From DAOQAU01 sp964640325 (GTDB taxonomy: Bacteria; Cyanobacteriota; Vampirovibrionia; Gastranaerophilales; Gastranaerophilaceae): DNA of 5,641 bases. This document shows, one piece after another, positions 1 through 5,641 of this stretch. The notes under the pieces are model-generated. The model saw only the letters and a program-made list of their open reading frames with translations, had not been told where the DNA came from and searched no databases. Location of the stretch: NCBI GenBank assembly GCA_964640325.1, contig CAZXID010000044.1:1-5641 (forward strand). The letters are read 5' to 3'. Numbering within the stretch: the first letter of the stretch is position 1; each line of letters opens with the position of its first letter. A program made the translations under genes and the position numbers.

Positions 1-855
1 CCTATCTTTACACTTGTTATAATTTTTTATTAAACATTTCGCACAGAGCTTTTTGCACTCATGAGCATCGTTTTTGAACGAAAGATAAATAGTTGCTCCC
101 ATGTTAATGACATATGCGATGAGATATTCATCTAAAGTAAGTTCATTCCCATTTGCCCCATTTAGCTCTTTAAAAATCAAATCCAGTGCTGTTAAGCCAG
201 ATTTAATATTTTCAAGACTTATTTTGTCTGCATTTAAACTGTCTTCTCTTCTAAAATAGTTGTAATAAGCATCATCTACAAGAACTAAAGATTTTGACCT
301 CAATAAAGCTCTGTTTAAAAAGACTATATCTTGCGCTTTGGGGCATTGAATCGGAAAACAAATCCCGTTATCACGTATGACGGATGCTTTGTATATGGCA
401 GATTGCCACTGATATGAAAAAAACATTTTATTGTTCTCTTTTTTGATAGTGTCGTTTAAATTTTCTACCGTGATTTTTCCATCTGTATTGATTTTTTTTC
501 TTACACCTTTGACTACATCGGCATTTTTGCTTTTTGCTTTGGAATATAATTTTTCATAAAAATCAGGGTCAACACAATCGTCAGAGTCAATAAATCCTAA
601 ATATTCCCCTCTTGAAACCTCAATTCCTAAATTTCTTGCAACGGAAGCACCCTCATTTTTATCCAAATTAATCACTTTTATTCTGTTGTCTTTTTTTTCA
701 AATTCTTTCAAAATAGCAATTGAATTGTCAGAAGATGCATCATTTATACAAATTATCTCAATGTCTTTCAATGTCTGATTGCATACACTCTCAAGACATC
801 TTTTCAGATATTTCTCTGTGTTATATACAGGTATTATTATTGATATTTTAGACAT
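1..855 (-). CDS. Family 2 glycosyltransferase, 3' end cut by window edge
   Basis: This is a GT-A fold glycosyltransferase of family GT2. The family transfers a sugar from a nucleotide-sugar donor to a glycan or other acceptor at the cytoplasmic side of the membrane; donor and acceptor here are unknown. The frame stays open from the ATG at 853-855 to base 1, giving 285 residues without a stop. Visible motifs are the N-terminal ISIIIPVYNTEKYL strand and loop, the nucleotide-binding NDASSDNS near residue 38, the metal-binding DSDD at 90-93 and the YNYFRRE segment near 198-204. The usual acidic pair before the acceptor site reads QD at 175-176, where the neighbouring paralogue has ED. The start lies inside the end of the upstream GT2 gene: the 8 bases ATGTCTAA hold this start and that stop, which implies translational coupling. 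It closely resembles the 848-1879 gene, with about 73 of the first 77 residues identical by hand count. No membrane segment was seen in the part present. Confidence 0.9.
   Translation of the reverse strand, partial: MSKISIIIPVYNTEKYLKRCLESVCNQTLKDIEIICINDASSDNSIAILKEFEKKDNRIKVINLDKNEGASVARNLGIEVSRGEYLGFIDSDDCVDPDFYEKLYSKAKSKNADVVKGVRKKINTDGKITVENLNDTIKKENNKMFFSYQWQSAIYKASVIRDNGICFPIQCPKAQDIVFLNRALLRSKSLVLVDDAYYNYFRREDSLNADKISLENIKSGLTALDLIFKELNGANGNELTLDEYLIAYVINMGATIYLSFKNDAHECKKLCAKCLIKNYNKCKDR
717..851 (-). repeat. Direct repeat, copy 1 (5' end of the cut GT2 gene)
   Basis: These 135 bp are identical to 1741-1875, at an offset of 1024 bp. They encode the start of the glycosyltransferase catalytic domain, about residues 2 to 47. 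The rest of the two genes is similar but less even, including another identical block of 51 bp (159-209 against 1183-1233). Confidence 0.9.
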
Positions 856-1879
856 TTGTTAAACTTTTTTCTTTCAAAGTTTTTTTAAATTTGGCTCTTA
901 ATTTTGAAATGGAAACATTATAAAATTTATACTTAATAATTTCATTAGTTAATCCGCCAATATCGTTTAATTCAACATAATTCAGCAAGTAATTATAGTT
1001 TTTACGAGCAATTATTTTATTTAAAGCTTTTTTGTCTTTACACTTGTTATAATTTTTTATTAAACATTCTGCACAGAGTTTTTTAAATTCATAAGAACCG
1101 TTTTTGAATGAAGAATATATAATAGAGTTAATTTTTAGACCATAGGAATATAAATATTCATTTTTTGTAATTTCAATTGTTTCATTTAGCTCTTTAAAAA
1201 TCAAATCCAGTGCTGTTAAGCCAGATTTAATATGTTCAAGACTTATTTTATCCGCATTTAAACTGCCTTCTCTTCTAAAATAATTGTAATAAGCATCATC
1301 TACAAGAACTAAAGATTTTGACTTCAATAAAGCTCTATTTAAAAATACTATATCTTCTGATACGTGACATTGAATCGGAAAACAAATCCCGTTATCATGG
1401 ATGACAGATGCTTTGTATATTGCAGATACCCATTGATACGAAAAAAACATTTTATTGTTTTCTTTTTTGATAATGTCGTTTAAGCTTTCCACATTGATTT
1501 TGCCATTTGTATTGATTTTTTTTACAATACCTTTGACTATATCAGCATTTTTACTTTTTGCTTTTGAGTACAATTTTTCATAAAAATCAAGGTCAACAGT
1601 ATCATCAGAGTCAACAAATCCTAAATATTCACCTCGTGCAGTCTCAAGTCCTGAGTTTCTTGCAACAGAAACACCCTCATTTTTATCCAAATTAATCACT
1701 TTTATTCTGTTGTCTTTTTTCTCAAACTCTTTTAAAATATCAATTGAATTGTCAGAAGATGCATCATTTATACAAATTATCTCAATGTCTTTCAATGTCT
1801 GATTGCATACACTCTCAAGACATCTTTTCAGATATTTCTCTGTGTTATATACAGGTATTATTATTGATATTTTAGGCAT
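848..1879 (-). CDS. Family 2 glycosyltransferase, complete
   Basis: This complete 343-residue GT2 glycosyltransferase probably adds a sugar to a cell-surface glycan or a linked substrate; its specificity cannot be read from sequence. The GT-A catalytic domain covers roughly residues 1-110, with IIIPVYNTEKYL, NDASSDNS (around 38-45) and the metal-binding DSDD at 90-93. The SED motif at 174-176 is the expected place for the catalytic base, and the remainder is a lysine-rich helical tail. No signal peptide or clear transmembrane helix is visible, so it is probably cytoplasmic or peripheral. The start follows the stop of the PqqD-like gene by 9 bases, with only a weak AAGAG-type ribosome site that overlaps that stop. 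The last codons overlap the next GT2 gene by 8 bases. It is a tandem paralogue of the 1-855 gene, offset by 1024 bp at the 5' end, with copy 1 two codons longer near its 3' end. The length is normal for short GT2 enzymes of capsule, O-antigen or glycoprotein loci. Confidence 0.93.
   Translation of the reverse strand: MPKISIIIPVYNTEKYLKRCLESVCNQTLKDIEIICINDASSDNSIDILKEFEKKDNRIKVINLDKNEGVSVARNSGLETARGEYLGFVDSDDTVDLDFYEKLYSKAKSKNADIVKGIVKKINTNGKINVESLNDIIKKENNKMFFSYQWVSAIYKASVIHDNGICFPIQCHVSEDIVFLNRALLKSKSLVLVDDAYYNYFRREGSLNADKISLEHIKSGLTALDLIFKELNETIEITKNEYLYSYGLKINSIIYSSFKNGSYEFKKLCAECLIKNYNKCKDKKALNKIIARKNYNYLLNYVELNDIGGLTNEIIKYKFYNVSISKLRAKFKKTLKEKSLTNV
1741..1875 (-). repeat. Direct repeat, copy 2 (5' end of the complete GT2 gene)
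   Basis: This is the partner of 717-851, identical over 135 bp. It marks a tandem gene duplication with a recent origin or recent gene conversion at the 5' end. Confidence 0.9.
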
Positions 1880-1888
1880 TTATATCTC

Positions 1889-2359
1889 TTAATATACTTT
1901 TGATTCACGCCTTGCTACATCTTCTTTATCTAGATTTAAAGATATTTTTTCCGGAGTCCAACCTATTTCTTCCTTAACTTCGTGGATGGGATCTGCCAGC
2001 AATAACTCCTGTGCATCATTATATTCTTTTAAAATAAGTGAAAAATTATCCTCTTTTGCTATTTCAAAATTAATATCCGCTACACCCTCGCCTTTCCCAC
2101 CTTCAATAATAATTTCTTTTTCCAGCATTGCATTAATAAACATTTTAAAAATTTTTTCAATATTATCGTTTACACCATTTATAGTTTTAATCGATTTTAA
2201 AATATTTTCTGTAGAAACATCATTTTGAATATTTTCAAAAACAATCGTTGCAAAAGCATTCATCCCATAGTAAATGCCAGTTTCGCTGTTTATCACAATG
2301 GCTATACCATCTGCTATATCTGCAAACATTTTTTCATCATTTAACACATAACTGCCCAT
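1889..2359 (-). CDS. PqqD-like protein with a C-terminal peptide tail
   Basis: This 156-residue protein is counted here from the ATG at 2357-2359. A longer frame opens at 2389, but a strong AAGGAG lies 6 bases before the 2359 ATG, and the encoded MGSYVLNDEK fits the short N-terminal strand of PqqD proteins. Residues 1 to about 90 look like a PqqD-type winged-helix fold: a beta strand with IADGIAIVINSETGIYYGMNAFATIVFE, then helical segments ending in MLEKEIII. PqqD domains bind leader peptides and present them to modifying enzymes (RiPP recognition element). Beyond about residue 105 there is an extra tail with LLLADPIHEVKEEIGW (119-134), then TPEKISLNLDKEDV and a basic end. The gene overlaps the HprK-like kinase gene by 23 bp and precedes two glycosyltransferases, so it is probably co-translated with the kinase. 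By analogy with paeninodin-type loci it may bring a peptide to the kinase. The family call rests on fold-like pattern and context and is moderately sure; the tail's function is unknown. Confidence 0.72.
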   Translation of the reverse strand: MGSYVLNDEKMFADIADGIAIVINSETGIYYGMNAFATIVFENIQNDVSTENILKSIKTINGVNDNIEKIFKMFINAMLEKEIIIEGGKGEGVADINFEIAKEDNFSLILKEYNDAQELLLADPIHEVKEEIGWTPEKISLNLDKEDVARRESKVY

Positions 2360-3479
2360 CTTTTTCTCCTTTTTCATACCATTCTTCACAAAACTCTCTT
2401 AAACATTCAACGTTTGCCCGAATATCGGGACTAAGGTTAATTTGATAAAACTTAAACTCTTTTACAAAATCTATAAGTTTTTTTATATTTCTAATATCAT
2501 GTTTATCTCCCATTTGAATTATGGTGGAATGGACTAATTGTACAATAGCGGGACCTTTTTTGCAAGGAAAAATGCTTGGAGTTTTATCATTAACAATATT
2601 TGGAAATATGCAAGCTTTTATAGGATATTTTTTTCTAAACATACTATGATACTTTTCCACATTTATAACATATTTATCTTTTCTAGCGTTATTAGAAACA
2701 AATTTGCCATCAAAATCATAATAAATCTCTCCATACATTTTAGGGGAAAGAGTTATTATTGAATAAATCGGATAAGAAAAAAGCTTATCCCCTTCTTTTT
2801 CCAGGACTAAATAATCATCCGCAACATATTCAAACCCTTTCAGCATTGCTAACAGTGCTAATGTTGATTTGCCATGCTGTCCACGTGCACAAAACAAAAA
2901 GCCTTGATTGCTTAGTCCCACCACAGCCCCATGAACTAATGCACTGGTTGAAGTTTTTAATATTTTATTAAAAATTCCGACAAAAATATGACCCTGCTTA
3001 ATAAATTCTTCAGCTTCCAATTTTTCGACACCGTAATAATAGGTCTTTTTATTTATATCATAAGCATTAATAATTCCTGTTTCTTGGTTTACATCAATCA
3101 ATGGATTGTGTTTCGAATAATTATCGTCAAAAACTTTTAAGTCAATACAGCTCTTCTTTTTCATAAGCATATCTATACGAAATCTAAGATTTGTTTTTAA
3201 GTTATACTTTTCATCTAATTCTCCAGGTAATTTTTTAATATTTTCTTCTTTCCAAACAATTATTGTGGCATCATAATTAATCATATAATCCTTTAATGTA
3301 TATCCTAACTGCTTTTGGAGATGAGGGATAAATTCTTCAGAATAATTAATTAATCTTACAACATGAGTGCCTAAATCAATATATTTAATTGATTTATAAT
3401 TACAAGTATCTTGAATATACTTGTATAAATTTTCATAGTAACTATTCAATTGCACTTTACTTAGAGTCCTAATACACAT
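2337..3479 (-). CDS. HprK-related P-loop kinase
   Basis: This 380-residue protein has a C-terminal half resembling HPr kinase/phosphorylase (HprK). Visible are HGAVV at 183-187, with the conserved histidine before the P-loop, the Walker A motif ARGQHGKST at 198-206, then a helix and GFEYVADDYLVLE with the paired aspartates D221-D222 typical of HprK catalytic sites. The later KACIFPNI segment also fits HprK-related proteins. The classic HprK signature block that follows the catalytic region in true HPr kinases is not evident, and no HPr gene is near, so phosphorylation of HPr is unlikely. Residues 1 to about 170 match no domain I recognise. Known relatives (PadeK and ThcoK) phosphorylate serine in lasso precursor peptides; the same role here is inference. 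The start at 3479 is supported by AAGGA 6 bases upstream. It is the first gene of the leftward operon, and its end overlaps the PqqD-like gene. Soluble and cytoplasmic, with no signal peptide. Confidence 0.83.
   Translation of the reverse strand: MCIRTLSKVQLNSYYENLYKYIQDTCNYKSIKYIDLGTHVVRLINYSEEFIPHLQKQLGYTLKDYMINYDATIIVWKEENIKKLPGELDEKYNLKTNLRFRIDMLMKKKSCIDLKVFDDNYSKHNPLIDVNQETGIINAYDINKKTYYYGVEKLEAEEFIKQGHIFVGIFNKILKTSTSALVHGAVVGLSNQGFLFCARGQHGKSTLALLAMLKGFEYVADDYLVLEKEGDKLFSYPIYSIITLSPKMYGEIYYDFDGKFVSNNARKDKYVINVEKYHSMFRKKYPIKACIFPNIVNDKTPSIFPCKKGPAIVQLVHSTIIQMGDKHDIRNIKKLIDFVKEFKFYQINLSPDIRANVECLREFCEEWYEKGEKDGQLCVK
2366..2371 (-). promoter_or_regulatory. Ribosome binding site deciding the PqqD-like start
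   Basis: On the minus strand this reads AAGGAG, six bases before the ATG at 2357-2359. It sits inside the coding end of the HprK-like gene. It favours the 2359 start over the upstream in-frame ATGs at 2375-2377 and 2387-2389, which have no comparable site at proper distance. Confidence 0.8.
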
Positions 3480-3485
3480 AATACT

Positions 3486-3490
3486 TCCTT
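3486..3490 (-). promoter_or_regulatory. Ribosome binding site of the HprK-like gene
   Basis: On the minus strand this reads AAGGA, with six bases to the ATG at 3477-3479. It supports the full-length start of the kinase. It lies within the outer part of the left palindrome arm. Confidence 0.75.
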
Positions 3491-3499
3491 ACAAAACGA

Positions 3500-3508
3500 A
3501 TTATAACA
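3500..3508 (-). promoter_or_regulatory. Extended -10 promoter of the leftward operon
   Basis: The minus strand reads TGTTATAAT, a perfect TGnTATAAT extended -10. No good -35 hexamer exists at 16-18 bp; the best nearby candidate is TGTATA at 15 bp, which is poor. The extended -10 could compensate. The predicted transcript starts near 3493 and would have a leader of only about 14 bases carrying the ribosome site. It should drive kinase, PqqD-like and both GT2 genes. Confidence 0.65.
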
Positions 3509-3520
3509 AAAAAATATAAA

Positions 3521-3549
3521 TATACATTCTCCCTTGTTTTTGTTATAAT
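3521..3549 (+). promoter_or_regulatory. Extended -10 promoter of the rightward operon
   Basis: TATACA (3521-3526, four of six to the -35 consensus) is followed after 17 bp by TATAAT (3544-3549). TG at 3541-3542 makes it an extended -10. The transcript would start near 3556, about 36 bases before the nucleotidyltransferase ATG. Its upstream half overlaps that of the opposing promoter. Confidence 0.68.
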
Positions 3550-3591
3550 TTTTTTGGCGTGGAAGTATTGTTTTAGTGAATTATAGAATAA

Positions 3592-4755
3592 ATGTTAACA
3601 AAAACAAATGATAAAAAAGTAAATTGTACAAAATTTGCTGAAAATTACGATTTTATTGCATCAAATGTAATAGATAATTTTTGCGATGAAATAATGACTT
3701 GTGAAGATAAACAGTTGTTAAAATTGGCATTTATTGAAAAACCATCCCAAGAAGAATTGGATGAAATATTAAATAAAATTGATATAGAGGTGTTGGGAGG
3801 TAATAAGGCCCTTTTATTATCATATGTAATGAAAAGACATCCTGAATTAAGGTTCAGAGGATATGAAGGCCCCCGGTTAATTGGGCTTTTAAAGTTTTAT
3901 AGATTTCAAAACATGAAGTTGATATTTCATTTTAAAAAAATCGTAGAAACATTAAATAAAAATAAAATACCTTCATTGATAATTAAAGGTGGCGCCATGA
4001 AACATATCAGGCCTGAATTATCAAGAATCATGGGTGATATTGACATATTAATACCCTACAATAAATTTAAGAAAGCAAAAAAAATAGTTAAAGAATTGAA
4101 TTATGAATTTGAAGAATACCCACATTCAATTGATTTGCATCCATCAGAAAGTATGGAAGGAACAGTTGACATTCACCGTTATATAGATATGCAAACCGGA
4201 TTTGAAAAATCGATTAATAATGATTTATTTAAAAGAGCAAAAAAAGAAAAAATATTTTTTACTGATGCTTATATGCCATCTTATGAAGATTTAATGTTTC
4301 TTACTTTGTTAAATATCGAAAAAAATTTAAGAAATAAAACTTCTTCTGCAGGGATATTATTTGCTATTTTTGATTGTAAATTTTTTCTTGAAAACAAACC
4401 TGATTTTAATTGGGATATTATCATAAAAAACACAAAAAAAACTAAAACTCAACTTCAAATTAACTTTGCTATAAAATTTATAAATAAAATATCCTCCGAT
4501 ATTTTATTAGAAAAAATGCCAGAAGATATCTTATTTAAAAACGAGCTTGATAGTTATTATAAATTAATAAAATTTGACCGAAATTACTTTTTTTACATTC
4601 AAGACAAAGCTAAACTTGCAAGACAAACAAAAACTGTCAAATCAATAAAAGAATTCAAAGAAAATTTTACTGTTAGGGTTTTATGTTATTTGATAACCAG
4701 ATTACGAAGAAAATCATTTCTAATGAAAGACATTTTGCAACTAATAAATTACTAA
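3592..4755 (+). CDS. Nucleotidyltransferase-family protein (NTP_transf_5-like)
   Basis: This 387-residue protein resembles the uncharacterised nucleotidyltransferase family NTP_transf_5 (PF14907). The polymerase-beta-type core lies around residues 125-200: IPSLIIKGGAMKH (126-138), taking the place of the usual LKG-type helix; R145; the carboxylate pair in GDIDILI (D149 and D151); and VDIHRY, with the third carboxylate D193 followed by H195. An all-helical region follows, and the C-terminus is basic. Members of this family (such as PadeN) sit in lasso peptide and HprK-kinase loci; their reaction is not settled, though transfer of a nucleotide or related group to a peptide or small molecule is assumed. 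The ATG at 3592 is the first start after an in-frame TAA at 3589-3591; no convincing ribosome site precedes it. It is divergent from the HprK-like kinase and is followed 18 bp later by a GT2 gene, probably in one operon. No signal peptide or membrane helix is evident. Confidence 0.8.
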   Translation: MLTKTNDKKVNCTKFAENYDFIASNVIDNFCDEIMTCEDKQLLKLAFIEKPSQEELDEILNKIDIEVLGGNKALLLSYVMKRHPELRFRGYEGPRLIGLLKFYRFQNMKLIFHFKKIVETLNKNKIPSLIIKGGAMKHIRPELSRIMGDIDILIPYNKFKKAKKIVKELNYEFEEYPHSIDLHPSESMEGTVDIHRYIDMQTGFEKSINNDLFKRAKKEKIFFTDAYMPSYEDLMFLTLLNIEKNLRNKTSSAGILFAIFDCKFFLENKPDFNWDIIIKNTKKTKTQLQINFAIKFINKISSDILLEKMPEDILFKNELDSYYKLIKFDRNYFFYIQDKAKLARQTKTVKSIKEFKENFTVRVLCYLITRLRRKSFLMKDILQLINY

Positions 4756-4773
4756 AAAGATGGAAATAAATTG

Positions 4774-5641
4774 ATGCCGAAAGTCTCAGTGATAATACCT
4801 GTATATAATACGGAAAAATATTTAGAAAAATGTTTGGAGAGTGTAATAACACAAACTTTCAAAGATATTGAAATAATTTGCGTAAACGATGCTTCTCCCG
4901 ACAATTCAATTGCTATTTTAAAAGAGTTTGAAAAAAAAGATAATAGAATAAAATTGATAGAGTTTAAGCACAATGAAGGAGTTTCTACCGCAAGAAATGA
5001 AGGGGTTAAAAAGGCAATTGGCAAATATATTTATTTTATAGATTCAGATGATTGGATTGAAAATAATTATCTTGAAGAAATGGTTAATACTATTGAACAA
5101 AGCAATGCTGACGTAGTTTTAAATTTAAACCTGATTTCAAATAAAGATAACAAAAATCAGTTATATGTTCATTCCAGATGTAAATTTACATCTAATGAAG
5201 GAGAGTTTATATCCTCTAAATATGCTATTGAAAATACCCCATGGAATATTTATATGCGATTGTATAGAAAAAGATTTTTAGATGAAAATGACTTAAAATT
5301 TCCGGAGGGATATATTCATAATGATCTTTATTTTCACTATATTACAAATATTTTAAGCGATAAATTATATATTTTTAAAGGTCCGGCATATTATTATAGG
5401 TATGCTTCTGAAGGCATAATTTCAACTGCTACTAAGACGAATATGAGAGACTTAGCCACTATAAAAATATATAATCTCGTTTTTGATTTTTATGAAAAGA
5501 AAAAGTTATTGAATAAACTTGATATAAAGATGTTTAATATATTTCCTTTTTTTATGGTAGATTCTAAAGATAAATATGATTATTATGTTTTTTATTTTAA
5601 AAAAATTAAAAACCATTTAGAAAAAAAAGGTAATATTTATA
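4774..5641 (+). CDS. Family 2 glycosyltransferase, 3' end cut by window edge
   Basis: This is the third GT2 glycosyltransferase, open from the ATG at 4774 to the right edge (289 codons, no stop). An in-frame TTG directly precedes the ATG; ATG is preferred because it matches the MPKIS start of the complete paralogue, and a weak AGATGGA lies upstream. Motifs are VIIPVYNTEKYL, NDASPDNS (near 38-45) and DSDDW at 90-94, with YYYRYASEG near 207-213. The acceptor-side acidic pair reads ND at 183-184 rather than ED. Its first 77 residues match the 848-1879 protein at about 60 positions by hand count. After the DSDD motif the sequences diverge strongly, so acceptor specificity probably differs. It follows the nucleotidyltransferase gene by 18 bp and is likely co-transcribed with it. 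Sugar donor and acceptor are unknown; a cytoplasmic or membrane-peripheral location is expected. Confidence 0.92.
   Translation, partial: MPKVSVIIPVYNTEKYLEKCLESVITQTFKDIEIICVNDASPDNSIAILKEFEKKDNRIKLIEFKHNEGVSTARNEGVKKAIGKYIYFIDSDDWIENNYLEEMVNTIEQSNADVVLNLNLISNKDNKNQLYVHSRCKFTSNEGEFISSKYAIENTPWNIYMRLYRKRFLDENDLKFPEGYIHNDLYFHYITNILSDKLYIFKGPAYYYRYASEGIISTATKTNMRDLATIKIYNLVFDFYEKKKLLNKLDIKMFNIFPFFMVDSKDKYDYYVFYFKKIKNHLEKKGNIY

Larger units (their letters stand above)
3480..3569. repeat. Inverted repeat spanning the divergent promoter region
   Basis: The left arm 3480-3512, read on the minus strand, and the right arm 3537-3569, read on the plus strand, are both 33 bp and match at 27 positions without gaps. 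The inner 14 bp of each arm (AATTATAACAAAAA and its complement) and the outer 9 bp (GGAAGTATT) are perfect; the 10 bp between are mostly different. The loop is 24 bp. Each arm contains an outward-facing TGTTATAAT. In the left arm GGAAGTATT is the working ribosome site running into the kinase ATG; in the right arm the same bases end in GTT and no gene starts there. Confidence 0.85.

Noticed and set aside
1986..2228. Plus-strand open frame of 80 codons opposite the PqqD-like gene
   Set aside because: It is the antisense of a well supported gene with its own strong ribosome site, and the serine- and isoleucine-rich translation looks like reversed lysine- and asparagine-rich coding.
2248..2971. 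Three short plus-strand open frames opposite the HprK-like kinase gene (2248-2445, 2538-2762, 2759-2971)
   Set aside because: They lie fully or largely opposite the kinase coding region, show no motif, and are explained as shadows of it.
2337..3479. Authentic HPr kinase/phosphorylase (hprK)
   Set aside because: The P-loop and VADD motifs fit, but the HprK signature block is not evident, the N-terminal region differs, and the gene sits with PqqD-like and glycosyltransferase genes rather than sugar-transport regulators.
3499..3550. Bidirectional intrinsic terminator
   Set aside because: The 14-bp perfect stem is A+T only, with no GC-rich portion, and it sits between divergent gene starts rather than gene ends.
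3480..3569. Invertible (phase-variable) promoter flanked by recombinase sites
   Set aside because: The arms lie only 24 bp apart and each already carries an outward promoter, so inversion would change almost nothing; no recombinase gene is present in the window.
4434..4441. Runs of eight A or T (also at 492-499, 691-698 and 1516-1523) as slippage switches
   Set aside because: Runs of this length are common in such A+T-rich DNA, all reading frames are intact, and the runs are not conserved as switches between the paralogues.
4752..5024. Minus-strand open frame of 90 codons opposite the third glycosyltransferase
   Set aside because: The opposite strand encodes clear GT2 motifs in this stretch, so this frame is a shadow.

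Overview
The window is strongly A+T-rich bacterial DNA, packed with genes and read with the ordinary code (TGG is tryptophan, TGA and TAA act as stops). No gene settles the lineage. The base composition, the lysine- and asparagine-rich proteins and the style of the family 2 glycosyltransferases would fit a low-GC host-associated bacterium, for example a Gastranaerophilales-type gut cyanobacterial relative or a Clostridia member; this is a guess.

The layout is two divergent transcription units facing away from a 112-bp gap at about 3480-3591. Leftward (minus strand), in order of transcription, are an HprK-related P-loop kinase (2337-3479), a PqqD-like small protein with an extra C-terminal tail (1889-2359), a GT2 glycosyltransferase (848-1879) and a near-duplicate GT2 gene cut by the left edge (1-855). 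These genes overlap or nearly touch, so they look like one translationally coupled operon. Rightward (plus strand) are a 387-residue uncharacterised nucleotidyltransferase-family protein (3592-4755) and, 18 bp later, a third GT2 cut by the right edge (4774-5641).

The gap holds a striking imperfect palindrome with two 33-bp arms that match at 27 positions. Each arm carries an extended -10 element, TGTTATAAT, pointing outward. The two units therefore appear to be driven from back-to-back, overlapping promoters.

An HprK-like kinase, a PqqD-like peptide-binding protein and a nucleotidyltransferase of this type also occur together in known peptide-modification loci, notably paeninodin-type lasso peptide clusters, where the kinase phosphorylates the precursor peptide. 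No precursor peptide, lasso cyclase, protease or radical-SAM enzyme is visible here. Instead the set is joined to three glycosyltransferases. The most interesting reading, which is inference, is an uncharacterised peptide or surface-glycan modification system, with the C-terminal tail of the PqqD-like protein as a possible built-in substrate or docking peptide.
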